64,000 nt of DNA from Bacillus vallismortis (GTDB lineage Bacteria; Bacillota; Bacilli; Bacillales; Bacillaceae). Below the pieces are notes generated by a model. The model was not told the DNA's origin and did no database searches. It worked only from the letters and a program-made list of their open reading frames with translations. The stretch covers positions 474,501 to 538,500 of the forward strand of contig NZ_CP026362.1 of NCBI RefSeq assembly GCF_004116955.1, given 5' to 3'. Positions 29,640 to 39,087 of this stretch are shown here, piece after piece. Numbering within the stretch: the stretch's first letter is position 1; each line of letters begins with the position of its first letter. The translations under genes and the position numbers were made by a program.

Positions 29640-30902
29640 TCAAGAGCGGGCAAAGTGACCGGCATTGAGCCCCGCAAGCCTTCCTGTTACAAGGGCGGAG
29701 GTAATATTGTAGCCTCCTGTGTACCCGTGGATATCGAGAATTTCACCGCAAAAATACAGCCCCGCCATTTTTTTAGAAGCCATCTTTTTCGGGTCAATTT
29801 CTTTTACAGATACCCCGCCGCCTGTGACGAATGCCTTGTCGAGTGACAGTGTGCCGTTTGCGAGTACGGTAAACTGTTTGCAGTCCTTGACAAATTGTCT
29901 GAAAGGCTCCTTCGGCAGCTCAGAAAACGATACGTCCGGAGAGATGCCGTTTTTTTCGAGCAAGAATAGAAGATAGCGCTCCTGCATCCAGGGCTTCAGT
30001 ACGTTTTTAATGGTTTTTTTCGGTGCTTCCTTCAGTTCTTTATACATCTTTTGGAATAACGTTTCTTCATTGATATCCGGATACAAATCAATTTTGATCG
30101 GCACTTGCGGCTGTTTTTTCAGCTCTTTCACGACAAATTGGCTGCATCTGAGAATGGCCGGTCCTGAGAGGCCGAAATGGGTAAACAGCATGTCCATTTT
30201 ATGTGTGATAACCGGTTTTCCTTTTTTATTTAACACACTGACGGCAACATTTCTTAGTGATAAGCCCTGAAGTGTTTTTTGCTTGATGAACGGCTCGGCA
30301 GATGTGACGGGAACTTCTGTCGGGAACAGCTCTGTAATGGTATGGCCCGCAGCTTCAGCCCATTCATATCCGTCTCCCGTGCTTCCAGTATGAGGAACAC
30401 TTTTCCCGCCGACAGCGATAATGACTGCCTGGCTATGGATCATTTCGCCGTTATTCGTCACAATCCCTGCTGTTTGTCCATCTTCATAGATAACAGATTT
30501 AATTTTCTCATTCGTTCGGATGGTTACGCGGAGCTGTTTCAGCCTGCTTAACAACGCGTCGACAACACTTTGCGCTTTGTCTGTCACAGGAAACATCCGG
30601 CCGTGATCCTCTTCCTTCAATTGAATGCCGAGCTGTTCAAAAAACTTGATAATGTCTTCATTATTAAATTCAGAAAACGCGCTGTACAAAAAACGGCCGT
30701 TGCCTGGGATATGCTTAATGATTTCTTCGACAGGAAGGCGGTTCGTCACATTGCAGCGGCCGCCTCCGGAAATCGCGAGTTTCCGCCCTAGCTTATTTCC
30801 TTTATCTATCAGCAACACATCAGCGCCCTGTTCTCCTGCAGCAATTGCGGCCATCAATCCTGAAGGGCCTCCGCCGATTACGATTACGTCAAACTGTTTC
30901 AT
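29640..30902 (-). CDS. ytfP: HI0933-type flavoprotein (NAD(P)/FAD-dependent oxidoreductase)
   Basis: 420 residues with an N-terminal FAD-binding Rossmann motif ([12 protein letters not shown], residues 7-18), [10 protein letters not shown] (near 46) and the C-terminal [15 protein letters not shown] motif, all typical of the HI0933/YhiN family. ATG 30902 gives the usual [12 protein letters not shown] start; the ATG 12 bases upstream also lacks a strong ribosome binding site. It is a single gene, divergent from ytgP/murJ. The substrate is unknown. Confidence 0.9.
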   Translation of the reverse strand: MKQFDVIVIGGGPSGLMAAIAAGEQGADVLLIDKGNKLGRKLAISGGGRCNVTNRLPVEEIIKHIPGNGRFLYSAFSEFNNEDIIKFFEQLGIQLKEEDHGRMFPVTDKAQSVVDALLSRLKQLRVTIRTNEKIKSVIYEDGQTAGIVTNNGEMIHSQAVIIAVGGKSVPHTGSTGDGYEWAEAAGHTITELFPTEVPVTSAEPFIKQKTLQGLSLRNVAVSVLNKKGKPVITHKMDMLFTHFGLSGPAILRCSQFVVKELKKQPQVPIKIDLYPDINEETLFQKMYKELKEAPKKTIKNVLKPWMQERYLLFLLEKNGISPDVSFSELPKEPFRQFVKDCKQFTVLANGTLSLDKAFVTGGGVSVKEIDPKKMASKKMAGLYFCGEILDIHGYTGGYNITSALVTGRLAGLNAGHFARS

Positions 30903-31054
30903 CTTTATCATCAACTTTCTTTTTCCATTTCGTCTGCGGACACCCCGTCCTCAATACTATTATAGCGAAAGAAAGCCTCTCCTTAAACGTCTTTTGCCGG
31001 GAACCTGAATCATTCACAAGATTGCTTTTGTATTTATTACCGTCTAAATGCCTA

Positions 31055-31067
31055 GTTGTGGTAAAAT
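31055..31067 (+). promoter_or_regulatory. Candidate extended -10 promoter of ytgP/murJ
   Basis: TGGTAAAAT (31059-31067) is an extended -10 match 41 bases before the ATG. No good -35 is visible. Confidence 0.4.
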
Positions 31068-31107
31068 AGAAAAGTTGAATCTTCGTAGAAAATGGTGATG
31101 AAGAAAC

Positions 31108-32742
31108 ATGTCAAGCAAACTGTTAAGAGGCACGTTTGTGTTAACGCTCGGTACATATATATCGCGGATTCTTGGAATGGTCTATTTAATTCCTTTCAGC
31201 ATTATGGTCGGGGCGACAGGCGGTGCATTATTTCAATACGGATACAACCAATACACATTATTTTTGAATATTGCCACGATGGGCTTTCCGGCCGCCGTTT
31301 CTAAATTTGTTTCTAAATATAATTCCAAAGGGGACTATGAAACAAGCAGAAAAATGCTTAAGGCGGGCATGTCGATTATGCTTGTCACCGGAATGATTGC
31401 CTTTTTCATTTTGTATTTATCCGCGCCGTTTTTTGCGGAAATATCGCTGGGAGGCAAAGATAATAACGGCCTGACAATTGACCATGTCGTTTATGTCATC
31501 CGCATGGTCAGCTTAGCGCTTTTGGTCGTGCCGATTATGAGCCTTGTCCGCGGATTCTTTCAAGGGCACCAAATGATGGGGCCTACGGCTGTTTCTCAAG
31601 TCGTTGAACAGATTGTCCGCATCATCTTTTTATTGAGTGCGACATTCTTGATCTTGAAGGTTTTGAACGGCGGCCTTGTGATCGCTGTAGGGTATGCGAC
31701 CTTCGCAGCGCTGATCGGCGCCTTCGGTGGACTGATCGTGCTGTATATTTATTGGAATAAACGGAAGGGCAGCCTGCTGGCGATGATGCCGAATACAGGG
31801 CCGACAGCAAACTTAAGCTACAAGCAAATGTTTTTCGAACTGTTCAGCTATGCCGCTCCGTACGTTTTTGTCGGACTAGCCATCCCTTTGTATAACTATA
31901 TTGATACAAATACGTTTAACAAAGCGATGATCGAAGCCGGACATCAAGCCATCAGCCAGGACATGATGGCGATTCTTACCTTGTATGTGCAGAAGCTCGT
32001 GATGATTCCGGTTTCTCTTGCAACAGCTTTCGGATTGACATTAATTCCAACGATTACTGAATCGTTTACAAGCAGAAACTATAAGCTGTTGAATCAGCAG
32101 ATTAATCAAACGATGCAGACGATCCTGTTTTTAATTATTCCGGCAGTTGTCGGGATTTCAGTATTGGCGGGACCGACATATACGTTCTTTTACGGATCAG
32201 AGAGCCTTCTTCCTGATCTGGGGGCAAATATTTTGTTTTGGTATTCGCCAGTCGCGGTTTTGTTCTCTTTATTTACGGTCAACGCAGCCATTCTGCAGGG
32301 CATCAATAAACAAAAATTTGCGGTTGTCAGCCTTGTGATCGGCGTCGTGATCAAGCTTGTGCTGAATATTCCGCTGATTAAGCTGATGCAGGCTGACGGC
32401 GCGATTTTAGCAACGGCGCTTGGATATAGCGCGTCGCTTTTGTACGGATTTATCATGATCAAACGCCATGCGGGCTATTCGTATAAGATTCTAGTCAAAC
32501 GGACTGTGCTGATGCTCGTCTTGTCAGCCATTATGGGTATAGCCGTGAAAATCGTACAGTGGGTGCTAAGCTTTTTTATTTCCTACCAAGATGGTCAAGT
32601 GCAAGCTGCGATCGTTGTCATGATTGCGGCTGGTGTTGGCGGCGCAGTCTACCTGTATTGCGGCTACCGGATAGGGTTTTTGCAGAAAATATTAGGCCGC
32701 CGTTTGCCCGGGTTTTTAAAGAAAGGCAGACATGCCGGCTAA
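31108..32742 (+). CDS. murJ: Lipid II flippase candidate (MurJ/YtgP, MOP superfamily)
   Basis: A 544-residue integral membrane protein with about fourteen helices and the polysaccharide-transport/MviN-type fold. It starts with LLRGTFVLTLGTYISRILGM, typical of the group. In B. subtilis YtgP complements MurJ function and acts with the alternative flippase Amj in moving lipid II across the membrane for peptidoglycan synthesis. The start at 31108 is supported by homology; the ribosome binding site (GGTGATG) is modest. A pseudouridine synthase gene follows after 70 bases. Confidence 0.9.
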   Translation: MSSKLLRGTFVLTLGTYISRILGMVYLIPFSIMVGATGGALFQYGYNQYTLFLNIATMGFPAAVSKFVSKYNSKGDYETSRKMLKAGMSIMLVTGMIAFFILYLSAPFFAEISLGGKDNNGLTIDHVVYVIRMVSLALLVVPIMSLVRGFFQGHQMMGPTAVSQVVEQIVRIIFLLSATFLILKVLNGGLVIAVGYATFAALIGAFGGLIVLYIYWNKRKGSLLAMMPNTGPTANLSYKQMFFELFSYAAPYVFVGLAIPLYNYIDTNTFNKAMIEAGHQAISQDMMAILTLYVQKLVMIPVSLATAFGLTLIPTITESFTSRNYKLLNQQINQTMQTILFLIIPAVVGISVLAGPTYTFFYGSESLLPDLGANILFWYSPVAVLFSLFTVNAAILQGINKQKFAVVSLVIGVVIKLVLNIPLIKLMQADGAILATALGYSASLLYGFIMIKRHAGYSYKILVKRTVLMLVLSAIMGIAVKIVQWVLSFFISYQDGQVQAAIVVMIAAGVGGAVYLYCGYRIGFLQKILGRRLPGFLKKGRHAG

Positions 32743-32765
32743 TGAACAAGATCATCAAGAAACAG

Positions 32766-32796
32766 AGGGCTCGCATGCTGCGGGCTTTCTTTTATA
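32766..32796 (+). terminator. Possible weak terminator after murJ
   Basis: GGCTCGCA and TGCGGGCT form an imperfect stem followed by TTCTTTT. It may only attenuate readthrough to the next gene. Confidence 0.4.
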
Positions 32797-32812
32797 AAGG
32801 AGAGATTTGGGA

Positions 32813-33532
32813 ATGAGACTTGATAAGCTGCTTGCCAACAGCGGATATGGCTCCAGAAAAGAAGTCAAAGCTGTTGTGAAGGCGGGGGCCGTCATGGTCG
32901 ACGGAAAACCGGCCAAAGATGTAAAGGCGCACGTTGATCCTGATGCGCAAGAGGTTACTGTATACGGGGAACCGGTTGATTACCGGGAATTCATTTATCT
33001 CATGATGAATAAGCCGCAGGGAGTGCTGTCTGCGACTGAGGACAGCCGCCAGCGGACAGTGGTCGATCTGCTGACGCCGGAAGAGATGAGATTTGAGCCC
33101 TTTCCTGCCGGCAGGCTTGATAAGGATACAGAGGGCTTTTTGCTGCTCACAAATGACGGCCAGCTGGCACATCGGCTTCTATCGCCTAAAAAGCATGTTC
33201 CAAAAACGTATGAAGTCCATTTGCAATCACAGATTTCACCGGAAGCTATCGCGGATCTGGAAGCGGGTGTCTACATAGAAGGCGGCTATAAAACAAAGCC
33301 GGCAAAAGCGGAAGTCAAGACAAACGACAACGGCAATACCGTGATTTACCTGACGATTACTGAAGGGAAATACCATCAGGTCAAGCAGATGGCAAAGGCG
33401 GTCGGCAATGAAGTGATGTATTTGAAACGGCTATCAATGGGGCGTGTTTCTTTGGATCCTGCCTTGGCGCCGGGAGAATACCGTGAGCTTACAGAAGAAG
33501 AACTTCATTGGCTGAATGAGCCGCAGGCATAA
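32813..33532 (+). CDS. ytzG: 16S rRNA pseudouridine synthase, RsuA family
   Basis: 239 residues: an N-terminal S4 RNA-binding domain (MRLDKLLANSGYGSRKEVK) and a catalytic domain with the family motif AGRLDKDTEGFLLLTNDG, in which the Asp (near residue 103) is the catalytic nucleophile. RsuA-type enzymes make pseudouridine in 16S rRNA (position 516 in E. coli); the exact target here is inferred. ATG 32813 has AAAGGAGAG about 8 bases upstream; the TTG at 32807 is too close. A strong terminator follows. Confidence 0.9.
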   Translation: MRLDKLLANSGYGSRKEVKAVVKAGAVMVDGKPAKDVKAHVDPDAQEVTVYGEPVDYREFIYLMMNKPQGVLSATEDSRQRTVVDLLTPEEMRFEPFPAGRLDKDTEGFLLLTNDGQLAHRLLSPKKHVPKTYEVHLQSQISPEAIADLEAGVYIEGGYKTKPAKAEVKTNDNGNTVIYLTITEGKYHQVKQMAKAVGNEVMYLKRLSMGRVSLDPALAPGEYRELTEEELHWLNEPQA

Positions 33533-33567
33533 AAAAATCCCGCATTTTCGATATGCGGGATTTTTTA
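33531..33567 (+). terminator. Terminator of ytzG
   Basis: AAAATCCCGCAT and ATGCGGGATTTT form a stem with a short TTTCGAT loop, overlapping the ytzG stop and followed by a T-run. Confidence 0.9.
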
Positions 33568-33655
33568 TCTATAAGCACACAAAAACAAGGCTCAGACGGT
33601 CTTCGCCTTGTATCGATCAGGCCGCTATCAGGCGGCCCTATGTAATATGCAATGT

Positions 33656-33877
33656 TTATGATGTAATCTTTACTTTCTTTCTCGTTGTCTCCCACTTGCC
33701 ACGGCTTGGACTATGAACAAGATCATTATATGCCAACACATTTAAGTCTCTTTGAATTGTTCTAGGTGTAATGCCGAATTCGTCAACCAGTTCCTGTGTT
33801 GTCACAAGGCCTTTTTCTTGGATAAACATGTAAACTGATTTAATTCGAGTTAGCATACGGTTTGTTGAAGGTTTCAA
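33656..33877 (-). CDS. ytzE: Small DeoR-type helix-turn-helix protein
   Basis: A 73-residue protein that is little more than a DeoR-type winged helix: QELVDEFGITPRTIQRDLNVL (near residues 29-49) is the recognition region. It lacks the C-terminal sugar-phosphate sensing domain of full DeoR regulators. TTG 33877 is chosen because GGGAGTGG lies just upstream, giving the start LKPSTNRMLTRI; an ATG 18 bases upstream overlaps that site. It stands alone between convergent ytzG and divergent ythP. Targets are unknown. Confidence 0.87.
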   Translation of the reverse strand: MKPSTNRMLTRIKSVYMFIQEKGLVTTQELVDEFGITPRTIQRDLNVLAYNDLVHSPSRGKWETTRKKVKITS

Positions 33878-34074
33878 AAAACCACTCCCTATCATAAGAT
33901 CGGATGGACTTGACTAACCACAACTCACGACTATCAACTGCGTACGAATAGCAACAAAGGCAGACATTTTTTCGTTTTTAGATAATTCGCCCTCATTATA
34001 CACGATATCGCAGCGATGAATCTAGGGATAACTCCTATTAATTTTTTCCAATTTGAGCTGGGCGGCCATCCTTG

Positions 34075-34103
34075 TTGGATTACTATGTATTTCGGCACAA
34101 TAT
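34075..34103 (+). promoter_or_regulatory. Candidate sigma-A promoter of ythPQ
   Basis: TTGGAT (34075-34080) and CAATAT (34098-34103) are 17 bases apart, 64 bases before the ythP start. Consensus match only. The rest of the 289-base ytzE-ythP gap shows nothing else I can support. Confidence 0.4.
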
Positions 34104-34166
34104 TATTATGGTTAAAGAAACTTTTTTTATTCTGTTCCGTAGTAAATTCTGGAGGAGGAGTGAAAA

Positions 34167-34877
34167 TTGACAAAATTGCTTGAGGCTTCAATAGAACAGG
34201 CAGGATATACAAGCCGAAAAAAAGTGCTCAACGATGTTTTTCTGGAAGTCGGAAAAGGGGAGCTTGTCGGGCTGATCGGAGCAAACGGAGCTGGAAAAAG
34301 CACCGCTATCAAAGCGATACTCGGCCTTTCAGAAGACTTTAAAGGGCATATTGACTGGAATGACTGTTCATTTGCCTATATTCCGGAGCACCCCTCTTTT
34401 TACGAAGAACTGACGTTGTGGGAGCATTTGGATTTGGTCAGCACGCTCCGCGGTATGGAGGAGAGTGAATTTGCGCCGCGGGCCGAAAGCTTGCTTCAGG
34501 CGTTTTCGCTTGATCATGTCATGCACGAGCTGCCTGTCACCTTTTCAAAAGGCATGCAGCAAAAACTGATGCTCATTCAAGCTTTTCTTTCTAAGCCGGA
34601 AATGTATGTGATTGATGAACCATTTATCGGCCTTGATCCGATTTCAACGAAACGTTTTGTGGACATGCTTAAAGATGAAAAACAAAGGGGAGCCGGCATT
34701 CTTATGTGTACACATGTACTCGATACTGCAGAAAAAATCTGTGACCGGTTTTACATGATTGAGAAGGGCTCTTTGTTTCTCCAAGGTACATTACAAGATA
34801 TTCAGGAACAGGCCGGACTAGTGGGGCAGTCGTTGCTAGACTGCTTTTATAAGGCGGTCCAAGGTGATCAGTCATGA
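34167..34877 (+). CDS. ythP: ABC transporter ATP-binding protein
   Basis: 236-residue ATPase with Walker A GANGAGKST (near residues 38-46), signature FSKGMQQK (near 127) and Walker B MYVIDEP (near 147). TTG start with a strong GGAGGAGGAG site 6 bases upstream. It overlaps ythQ by 4 bases, and YthQ resembles EcsB, so the pair resembles the EcsAB exporter of Bacillus. Substrate and direction of transport are not known; similarity to EcsA suggests export or a regulatory role rather than nutrient uptake. Confidence 0.9.
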   Translation: MTKLLEASIEQAGYTSRKKVLNDVFLEVGKGELVGLIGANGAGKSTAIKAILGLSEDFKGHIDWNDCSFAYIPEHPSFYEELTLWEHLDLVSTLRGMEESEFAPRAESLLQAFSLDHVMHELPVTFSKGMQQKLMLIQAFLSKPEMYVIDEPFIGLDPISTKRFVDMLKDEKQRGAGILMCTHVLDTAEKICDRFYMIEKGSLFLQGTLQDIQEQAGLVGQSLLDCFYKAVQGDQS

Positions 34878-36031
34878 ACGGGCGATCGTTCTTTTTTCGA
34901 AGGCTGCTTGACTACTATAGGTATCAAATTAAGGTATTGCATGCGGTCATTGACTGGACAGTCGCTCTCTATATTGTTTTACCGGCGCTTGCTTTTGTCA
35001 TCTATCAATATATCGATTTGATGAACGGAAGAGGCCTTATTTATGAGTGGTCTGAGATGATGGAATGGAGATGGCTGTATGCTGTGTGTGTGCTGATCGT
35101 GTGCACGGGCTCGGTCCATACGTTTTTAATGGAAGCGGACAACGTGTTTTTGCTGCAAAAGAAAGAGATAATCTATCAGCTCAAACGGTACGCGCTGGTG
35201 TATTCTTTTTTGGTCACGCTGGCCAAATGGATGCTGCTCTTTTTCATTGCTCTTCCCTTCATTAGTTTTTCTGTTCACATCACATGGGCAGAAAGCGCGG
35301 CTTTATTTTGCTATCTGTTTGGCCTTCATATGTTCTTCTTATCCTTAAAGCAAGATAGGATCAGAAAGCCGCGCTCCATGTCTAGCCGGATTGCCGACGT
35401 TTTTGTCAGAGCCGTTCTTTTCTCTGGTTCTGCGGTCCTGATCGTTTTCGCTGAGTGGGGATTGCTTGCGCTCATCGGCACTTTGTTTTTGATTGTCTCC
35501 CTGGTCCGCGGTTTGAAAAAGGCAGCATCGTTCTCAGCTTTTGAAGCAGAGGTGACTGAAGAGACAAAAAGCCGGCTTGCGCTTGCCGGGCTTGTGATGA
35601 TGATGAGCCAGAAGTCGGAAGTGCCGAAAGTGAAAGACAGGATGAGAAGGAAGCCGTTAGTATACCGGCATTCAAGAAGGATATTTAAAAGAAGGACAAT
35701 TGAGACAGGCTATAAGGAATTGTTTTTGAAAGTTTTTTTGAGAAATGGCGAGTATATAAGGCGGATGTGCATGCTGTTGTCAGCATTCATCATTCTCATC
35801 TTTGTCTCCCCGATCTGGTTGAAGCTGATTGCGATTCTGGTGTATACAGGTGTTTGCCGTTATATCCTTGCGCTTATCTTTGACAAAGTGATGGATGCGC
35901 CTATTTTAATTGGCGCCGATAAAGAAAGTGATGAGTATTACCGATCTAGAAAAAGCTGTATGAATACCCTGCACTATGCATTTGTCGCCTGCTGCTTTTT
36001 AGCGGCCGCTGTTTCTTTATTGTTTACATAA
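34874..36031 (+). CDS. ythQ: EcsB-like ABC transporter permease
   Basis: A 385-residue membrane protein with helices in two groups (for example VALYIVLPALAFVIYQYI, LYAVCVLIVCTG, SFLVTLAKWMLLFFIALPF, LSAFIILIFVSPIWLKLIAILVYTG) separated by a long basic cytoplasmic loop (residues about 230-275, many Arg/Lys). The layout and coupling to ythP (ATGA overlap) match EcsB-type permeases. Substrate unknown. A bidirectional terminator lies directly after it. Confidence 0.87.
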   Translation: MNGRSFFFRRLLDYYRYQIKVLHAVIDWTVALYIVLPALAFVIYQYIDLMNGRGLIYEWSEMMEWRWLYAVCVLIVCTGSVHTFLMEADNVFLLQKKEIIYQLKRYALVYSFLVTLAKWMLLFFIALPFISFSVHITWAESAALFCYLFGLHMFFLSLKQDRIRKPRSMSSRIADVFVRAVLFSGSAVLIVFAEWGLLALIGTLFLIVSLVRGLKKAASFSAFEAEVTEETKSRLALAGLVMMMSQKSEVPKVKDRMRRKPLVYRHSRRIFKRRTIETGYKELFLKVFLRNGEYIRRMCMLLSAFIILIFVSPIWLKLIAILVYTGVCRYILALIFDKVMDAPILIGADKESDEYYRSRKSCMNTLHYAFVACCFLAAAVSLLFT

Positions 36032-36062
36032 AAAACCCAAACGCTGCCGTTTGGGTTTTCTG
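36029..36062. terminator. Bidirectional terminator between ythQ and pbuO
   Basis: AAAACCCAAACG and CGTTTGGGTTTT with a CTGC loop, between the two convergent stops. Confidence 0.88.
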
Positions 36063-36068
36063 TATATG

Positions 36069-37367
36069 CTATAAGATAAACAGCTGAATGAAAAACAGAA
36101 TGGCGAAAACGATCACGAGCGGATGAATCTCTCTCCATTTTCCGCGCGCTGCTTTTACAATTGGGTACGAAATAAAGCCAAGCGCGATGCCTGTAGAAAT
36201 GCTGGATGTCAAAGGCATCGACAGAATGACGAGAAACGCAGGAAATGCTTCGTCCATCTCTTTCCAGTTCATATTGGAAACCGAGCGCATCATCAGGCTG
36301 CCGACGATAATTAAAGCAGGGGAGGTGATGGCGGCTATGCCGGATAAGGCACTGACAAGCGGACTAAAAAACATTGAAACCCCAAACAGCACCGCAACAG
36401 TCAAAGCGGTAAGCCCTGTTCTTCCCCCGGCTGCGACACCTGCGGAAGATTCAACAAATGCGGTCGTTGGGCTTGTGCCGAAAACAGCCCCTACTGTTGT
36501 CGCCGTTGAATCAGCAAGCAGCGCTTTTCGCACATTCGGCAGCTTGTTATTTTTCATCAGCCCGGCTTGCTCTGCTACGCCGATCATCGTGCCTGTCGTA
36601 TCAAATATCGTGACCAGAAGAAAAGAAAAGACAACAGCGTACAGGCCGTGATGAATGACATCGCCAAAAGCGGAAAACGGATTTGAAATGATCAGGCCGT
36701 CCGGCAAATGAGGAAGCGACATAAACCCCTTAGGCAAATGCAGCTGGCCGGTAAAAAAGGCGATCAAAGCAGTCGCTGCCATTCCGATAAATAAGGCGCC
36801 GCTTACGTTCAAAACCATCAAGACCACACTGATCAAAAGCCCGATCAGCGTTAAAATCACACCCGGTGAATGCAAATTGCCGAGAGTAACCAAGTTTGAT
36901 TCATCAGCCGCCACAATTCCCGCCTGCCGCAAGCCGATAAAAGCGATAAACAGCCCGATCCCGGTTGTGATCCCGTATTTTAAATTGTTTGGAATCGCTT
37001 CTATCAGTTGTTTTCTTAAAGGCGTTAACGATAGAATAATGAAGAGAACCCCTGCTGTAAATACGGCGCTGAAAGCTGTTGCGTATGTGATGCCGCCATC
37101 GCTTGCGCTTACGACATGAAAGGCTAAATAAGCGTTCAAGCCCATGCCGGGCGCAATAGCAATCGGATAATTTGCTGCCAGGGCCATCCACAGCGTTCCG
37201 ACAATGGAGGCAATAATCGTTGCGGTGAAAACCTGGTCGAAAGGAACCCCGGCGTTAGCCAGAATGACCGGATTAACCACAACGATATAGACCATGGTGA
37301 AAAAGGTTGTCAGCCCTGCTATGATTTCTTGCTTTATGGACGTTTGCTGCTCTTTTAGATGAAACAT
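36069..37367 (-). CDS. pbuO: Hypoxanthine/guanine permease PbuO
   Basis: A 432-residue purine transporter of the AzgA/NCS2-like family with twelve or more helices. The N-terminal EIIAGLTTFFTMVYIVVVNP segment and GMGLNAYLAF (near residue 85) are typical of the AzgA group; a later motif is GTSPTTAFVESSAGVAAGGR. ATG 37367 is chosen since GGAGG lies 6 bases upstream; the ATG 12 bases further upstream is not supported. In B. subtilis the gene (ytiP) is a paralogue of pbuG and belongs to the PurR regulon. I see no purine riboswitch in the 96-base leader. Confidence 0.9.
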   Translation of the reverse strand: MFHLKEQQTSIKQEIIAGLTTFFTMVYIVVVNPVILANAGVPFDQVFTATIIASIVGTLWMALAANYPIAIAPGMGLNAYLAFHVVSASDGGITYATAFSAVFTAGVLFIILSLTPLRKQLIEAIPNNLKYGITTGIGLFIAFIGLRQAGIVAADESNLVTLGNLHSPGVILTLIGLLISVVLMVLNVSGALFIGMAATALIAFFTGQLHLPKGFMSLPHLPDGLIISNPFSAFGDVIHHGLYAVVFSFLLVTIFDTTGTMIGVAEQAGLMKNNKLPNVRKALLADSTATTVGAVFGTSPTTAFVESSAGVAAGGRTGLTALTVAVLFGVSMFFSPLVSALSGIAAITSPALIIVGSLMMRSVSNMNWKEMDEAFPAFLVILSMPLTSSISTGIALGFISYPIVKAARGKWREIHPLVIVFAILFFIQLFIL

Positions 37368-37381
37368 AGTATCCTCCAATT

Positions 37382-37418
37382 ACGAACGTTTTAACAAAAC
37401 ACCATTAATATTATTCGT
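37382..37418. promoter_or_regulatory. Possible PurR box pair between pbuO and pepV
   Basis: ACGAACGTT (37382-37390) and the inverted TTATTCGTTT (37411-37420) resemble two PurBoxes facing each other. The CGAA cores are 27 bases apart, slightly more than usual, so this is tentative. Confidence 0.3.
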
Positions 37419-37463
37419 TTTATTTGGTTTTTGCAAGTGATTTCTTGCGGAAAGGGGATCATG

Positions 37464-38855
37464 ATGAACTGGGAAGTTGAAGTGATCAGAAAAAAAGAGG
37501 ATTTAATTCGTGATACACAGGCATTTTTGAGAATCAACAGTGTGATGGATGAAACAACCGCCGGACCCGGCAAACCGTTTGGAAAAGGAGTAAACGCCAG
37601 CCTGACTTCCTTGCTGGAGCTTGGAGAAAAAGAAGGCTTTACAACAAAAAATCTTGACGGCTTCGCAGGCCATATTGAATGGGGCCAGGGGGATGACATT
37701 GTCGGCGTACTTTGTCATGTTGACGTCGTACCGCCGGGAGACGGGTGGACAAGTGATCCGTTTTCAGCTGATATTCGTAACGGACGGATTTATGCAAGGG
37801 GCGCCATTGATGACAAAGGTCCGACAATGGCTGCGTTCTACGCGCTGAAAATCGTGAAAGACATGAACCTGCCGCTGTCCAAGCGTGTCAGAATCATTAT
37901 CGGAACAGATGAAGAAAGCGATTGGAGATGCGTGGAGCATTATTTCAAGCATGAAGAAATGCCAACGCTGGGTTTTGCGCCTGACGCCGATTTTCCGATT
38001 ATTAACGCGGAAAAAGGGATCATTGATGCTTCATTGCTCATCCCGCATCGCTCAAAGCAAGCTGATTCTGAGGCATTGCTTGTCTCGTTTCAGTCAGGCC
38101 TTCGCCTGAACATGGTGCCTGACGCTGCGGAAGCTGTCATTGAAGGACCGAAACAAGAAGAGATTCTTGCTTCGTTTAAAGACATGCTTCGCACAACGGA
38201 TCAAAAAGGGGAAGCTGACATAAAGAACGGACAGCTCATTTTGCGTATGTACGGGCTTTCCTGCCATGCGATGGAACCGAACAATGGAATCAATGCCGGC
38301 ATTTTATTGTGTGAATTTCTGCAGCAGGCTGAGCTTGACGAAGCAGGACAGCGATTTGTGCAAGTTGTGACAGATAAGTTTTCAGGCGATACGAGAGGAA
38401 AGAACCTGAATGTTGATTGCGAGGATGACATTAGCGGAGAGCTGACATTAAATGTCGGGACGCTGCGCTATACGAAAGGGCAAGGAGGCGAGCTTGGCAT
38501 CAATATCCGCTATCCTGTGACTGCAGAAAGCAAAGTGATCCGTGATGCATTCGAAAGCGCCTCTGAATTTGAGCTGGGAGAATTCAAAGACAGCAAGCCG
38601 CATCACGTGTCAGCAGACCATCCGTTAGTCAAAACCCTGCAAAAGGTTTATGAAGGCCAGCTGGGCAAAAAAGCTGATTTAATCTCAATCGGCGGGGGGA
38701 CTTATGCCAGATCTTTAAAAGCCGGTGTCGCGTTCGGCCCGCTCTTCCCCGGACGCCCTGACAGCGCACACCAAAAGGATGAATATATTGAAATCGATGA
38801 TTTGCTGAGATCGACAGCGTTATATGCGCAGGCGATCTACGAGCTTGCAAAATAA
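37464..38855 (+). CDS. pepV: Xaa-His dipeptidase PepV, M20 family
   Basis: Zinc-dependent dipeptidase of 463 residues. Metal ligands are visible in the order of the family: LCHVDVVPPG (His near residue 87), GAIDDKGP (Asp near 118), DEESDW (near 153), APDADFP (Asp near 176) and the C-terminal His in DSAHQKDEY (near 437). Start ATG 37464 is chosen because AAAGGGGATC is spaced correctly; the adjacent ATG 37461 is too close. Older name ytjP. Monocistronic, divergent from pbuO, followed by an unusual repeat-bearing interval. Confidence 0.93.
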   Translation: MNWEVEVIRKKEDLIRDTQAFLRINSVMDETTAGPGKPFGKGVNASLTSLLELGEKEGFTTKNLDGFAGHIEWGQGDDIVGVLCHVDVVPPGDGWTSDPFSADIRNGRIYARGAIDDKGPTMAAFYALKIVKDMNLPLSKRVRIIIGTDEESDWRCVEHYFKHEEMPTLGFAPDADFPIINAEKGIIDASLLIPHRSKQADSEALLVSFQSGLRLNMVPDAAEAVIEGPKQEEILASFKDMLRTTDQKGEADIKNGQLILRMYGLSCHAMEPNNGINAGILLCEFLQQAELDEAGQRFVQVVTDKFSGDTRGKNLNVDCEDDISGELTLNVGTLRYTKGQGGELGINIRYPVTAESKVIRDAFESASEFELGEFKDSKPHHVSADHPLVKTLQKVYEGQLGKKADLISIGGGTYARSLKAGVAFGPLFPGRPDSAHQKDEYIEIDDLLRSTALYAQAIYELAK

Positions 38856-38856
38856 A

Positions 38857-39086
38857 AGACGGGCTTCTTCTGAAGCCCGTCCCAGCGTGTCGATAAACCC
38901 TCGCATTCGTTGTCAGTCCTGCGCGTTGGTGCTCACGAATTGCTACATTCGCTGTGCTCCAATGCTCGTCCTTCCTAGACTTCAAGGGTTTTCAATCACG
39001 CTGAAAAGATACAAAGTCATAAAACGAAAACCGTTTTATGACTTTGTCAACAATCTGAGACGGGCTTCTTCTGAAGCCCGTCCTTT
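38857..39086 (+). repeat. Compound hairpin repeat element between pepV and ytkP
   Basis: The 232-base pepV-ytkP interval is bounded by two copies of the same hairpin, GACGGGCTTC-ttct-GAAGCCCGTC, at 38858-38882 and 39060-39083, the second followed by a T-run. Between them lie about 175 bases with a further 15-base perfect stem, CAAAGTCATAAAACG (39012-39026) and its complement (39032-39046), loop AAAAC. The segment is non-coding. Its shape, and short sequence I seem to recall (TCGATAAACCCTCGCATTCG), recall the roughly 190-bp element reported in about ten copies in the B. subtilis 168 genome. The two outer hairpins can act as terminators for the convergent pepV and ytkP. Confidence 0.7.
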
Positions 39087-39087
39087 T

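Noticed and set aside
37368-37463. Purine riboswitch upstream of pbuO
   Set aside because: The gap is only 96 bases, has no three-way junction pattern and no expression platform; pbuG, not pbuO, carries that element in B. subtilis.
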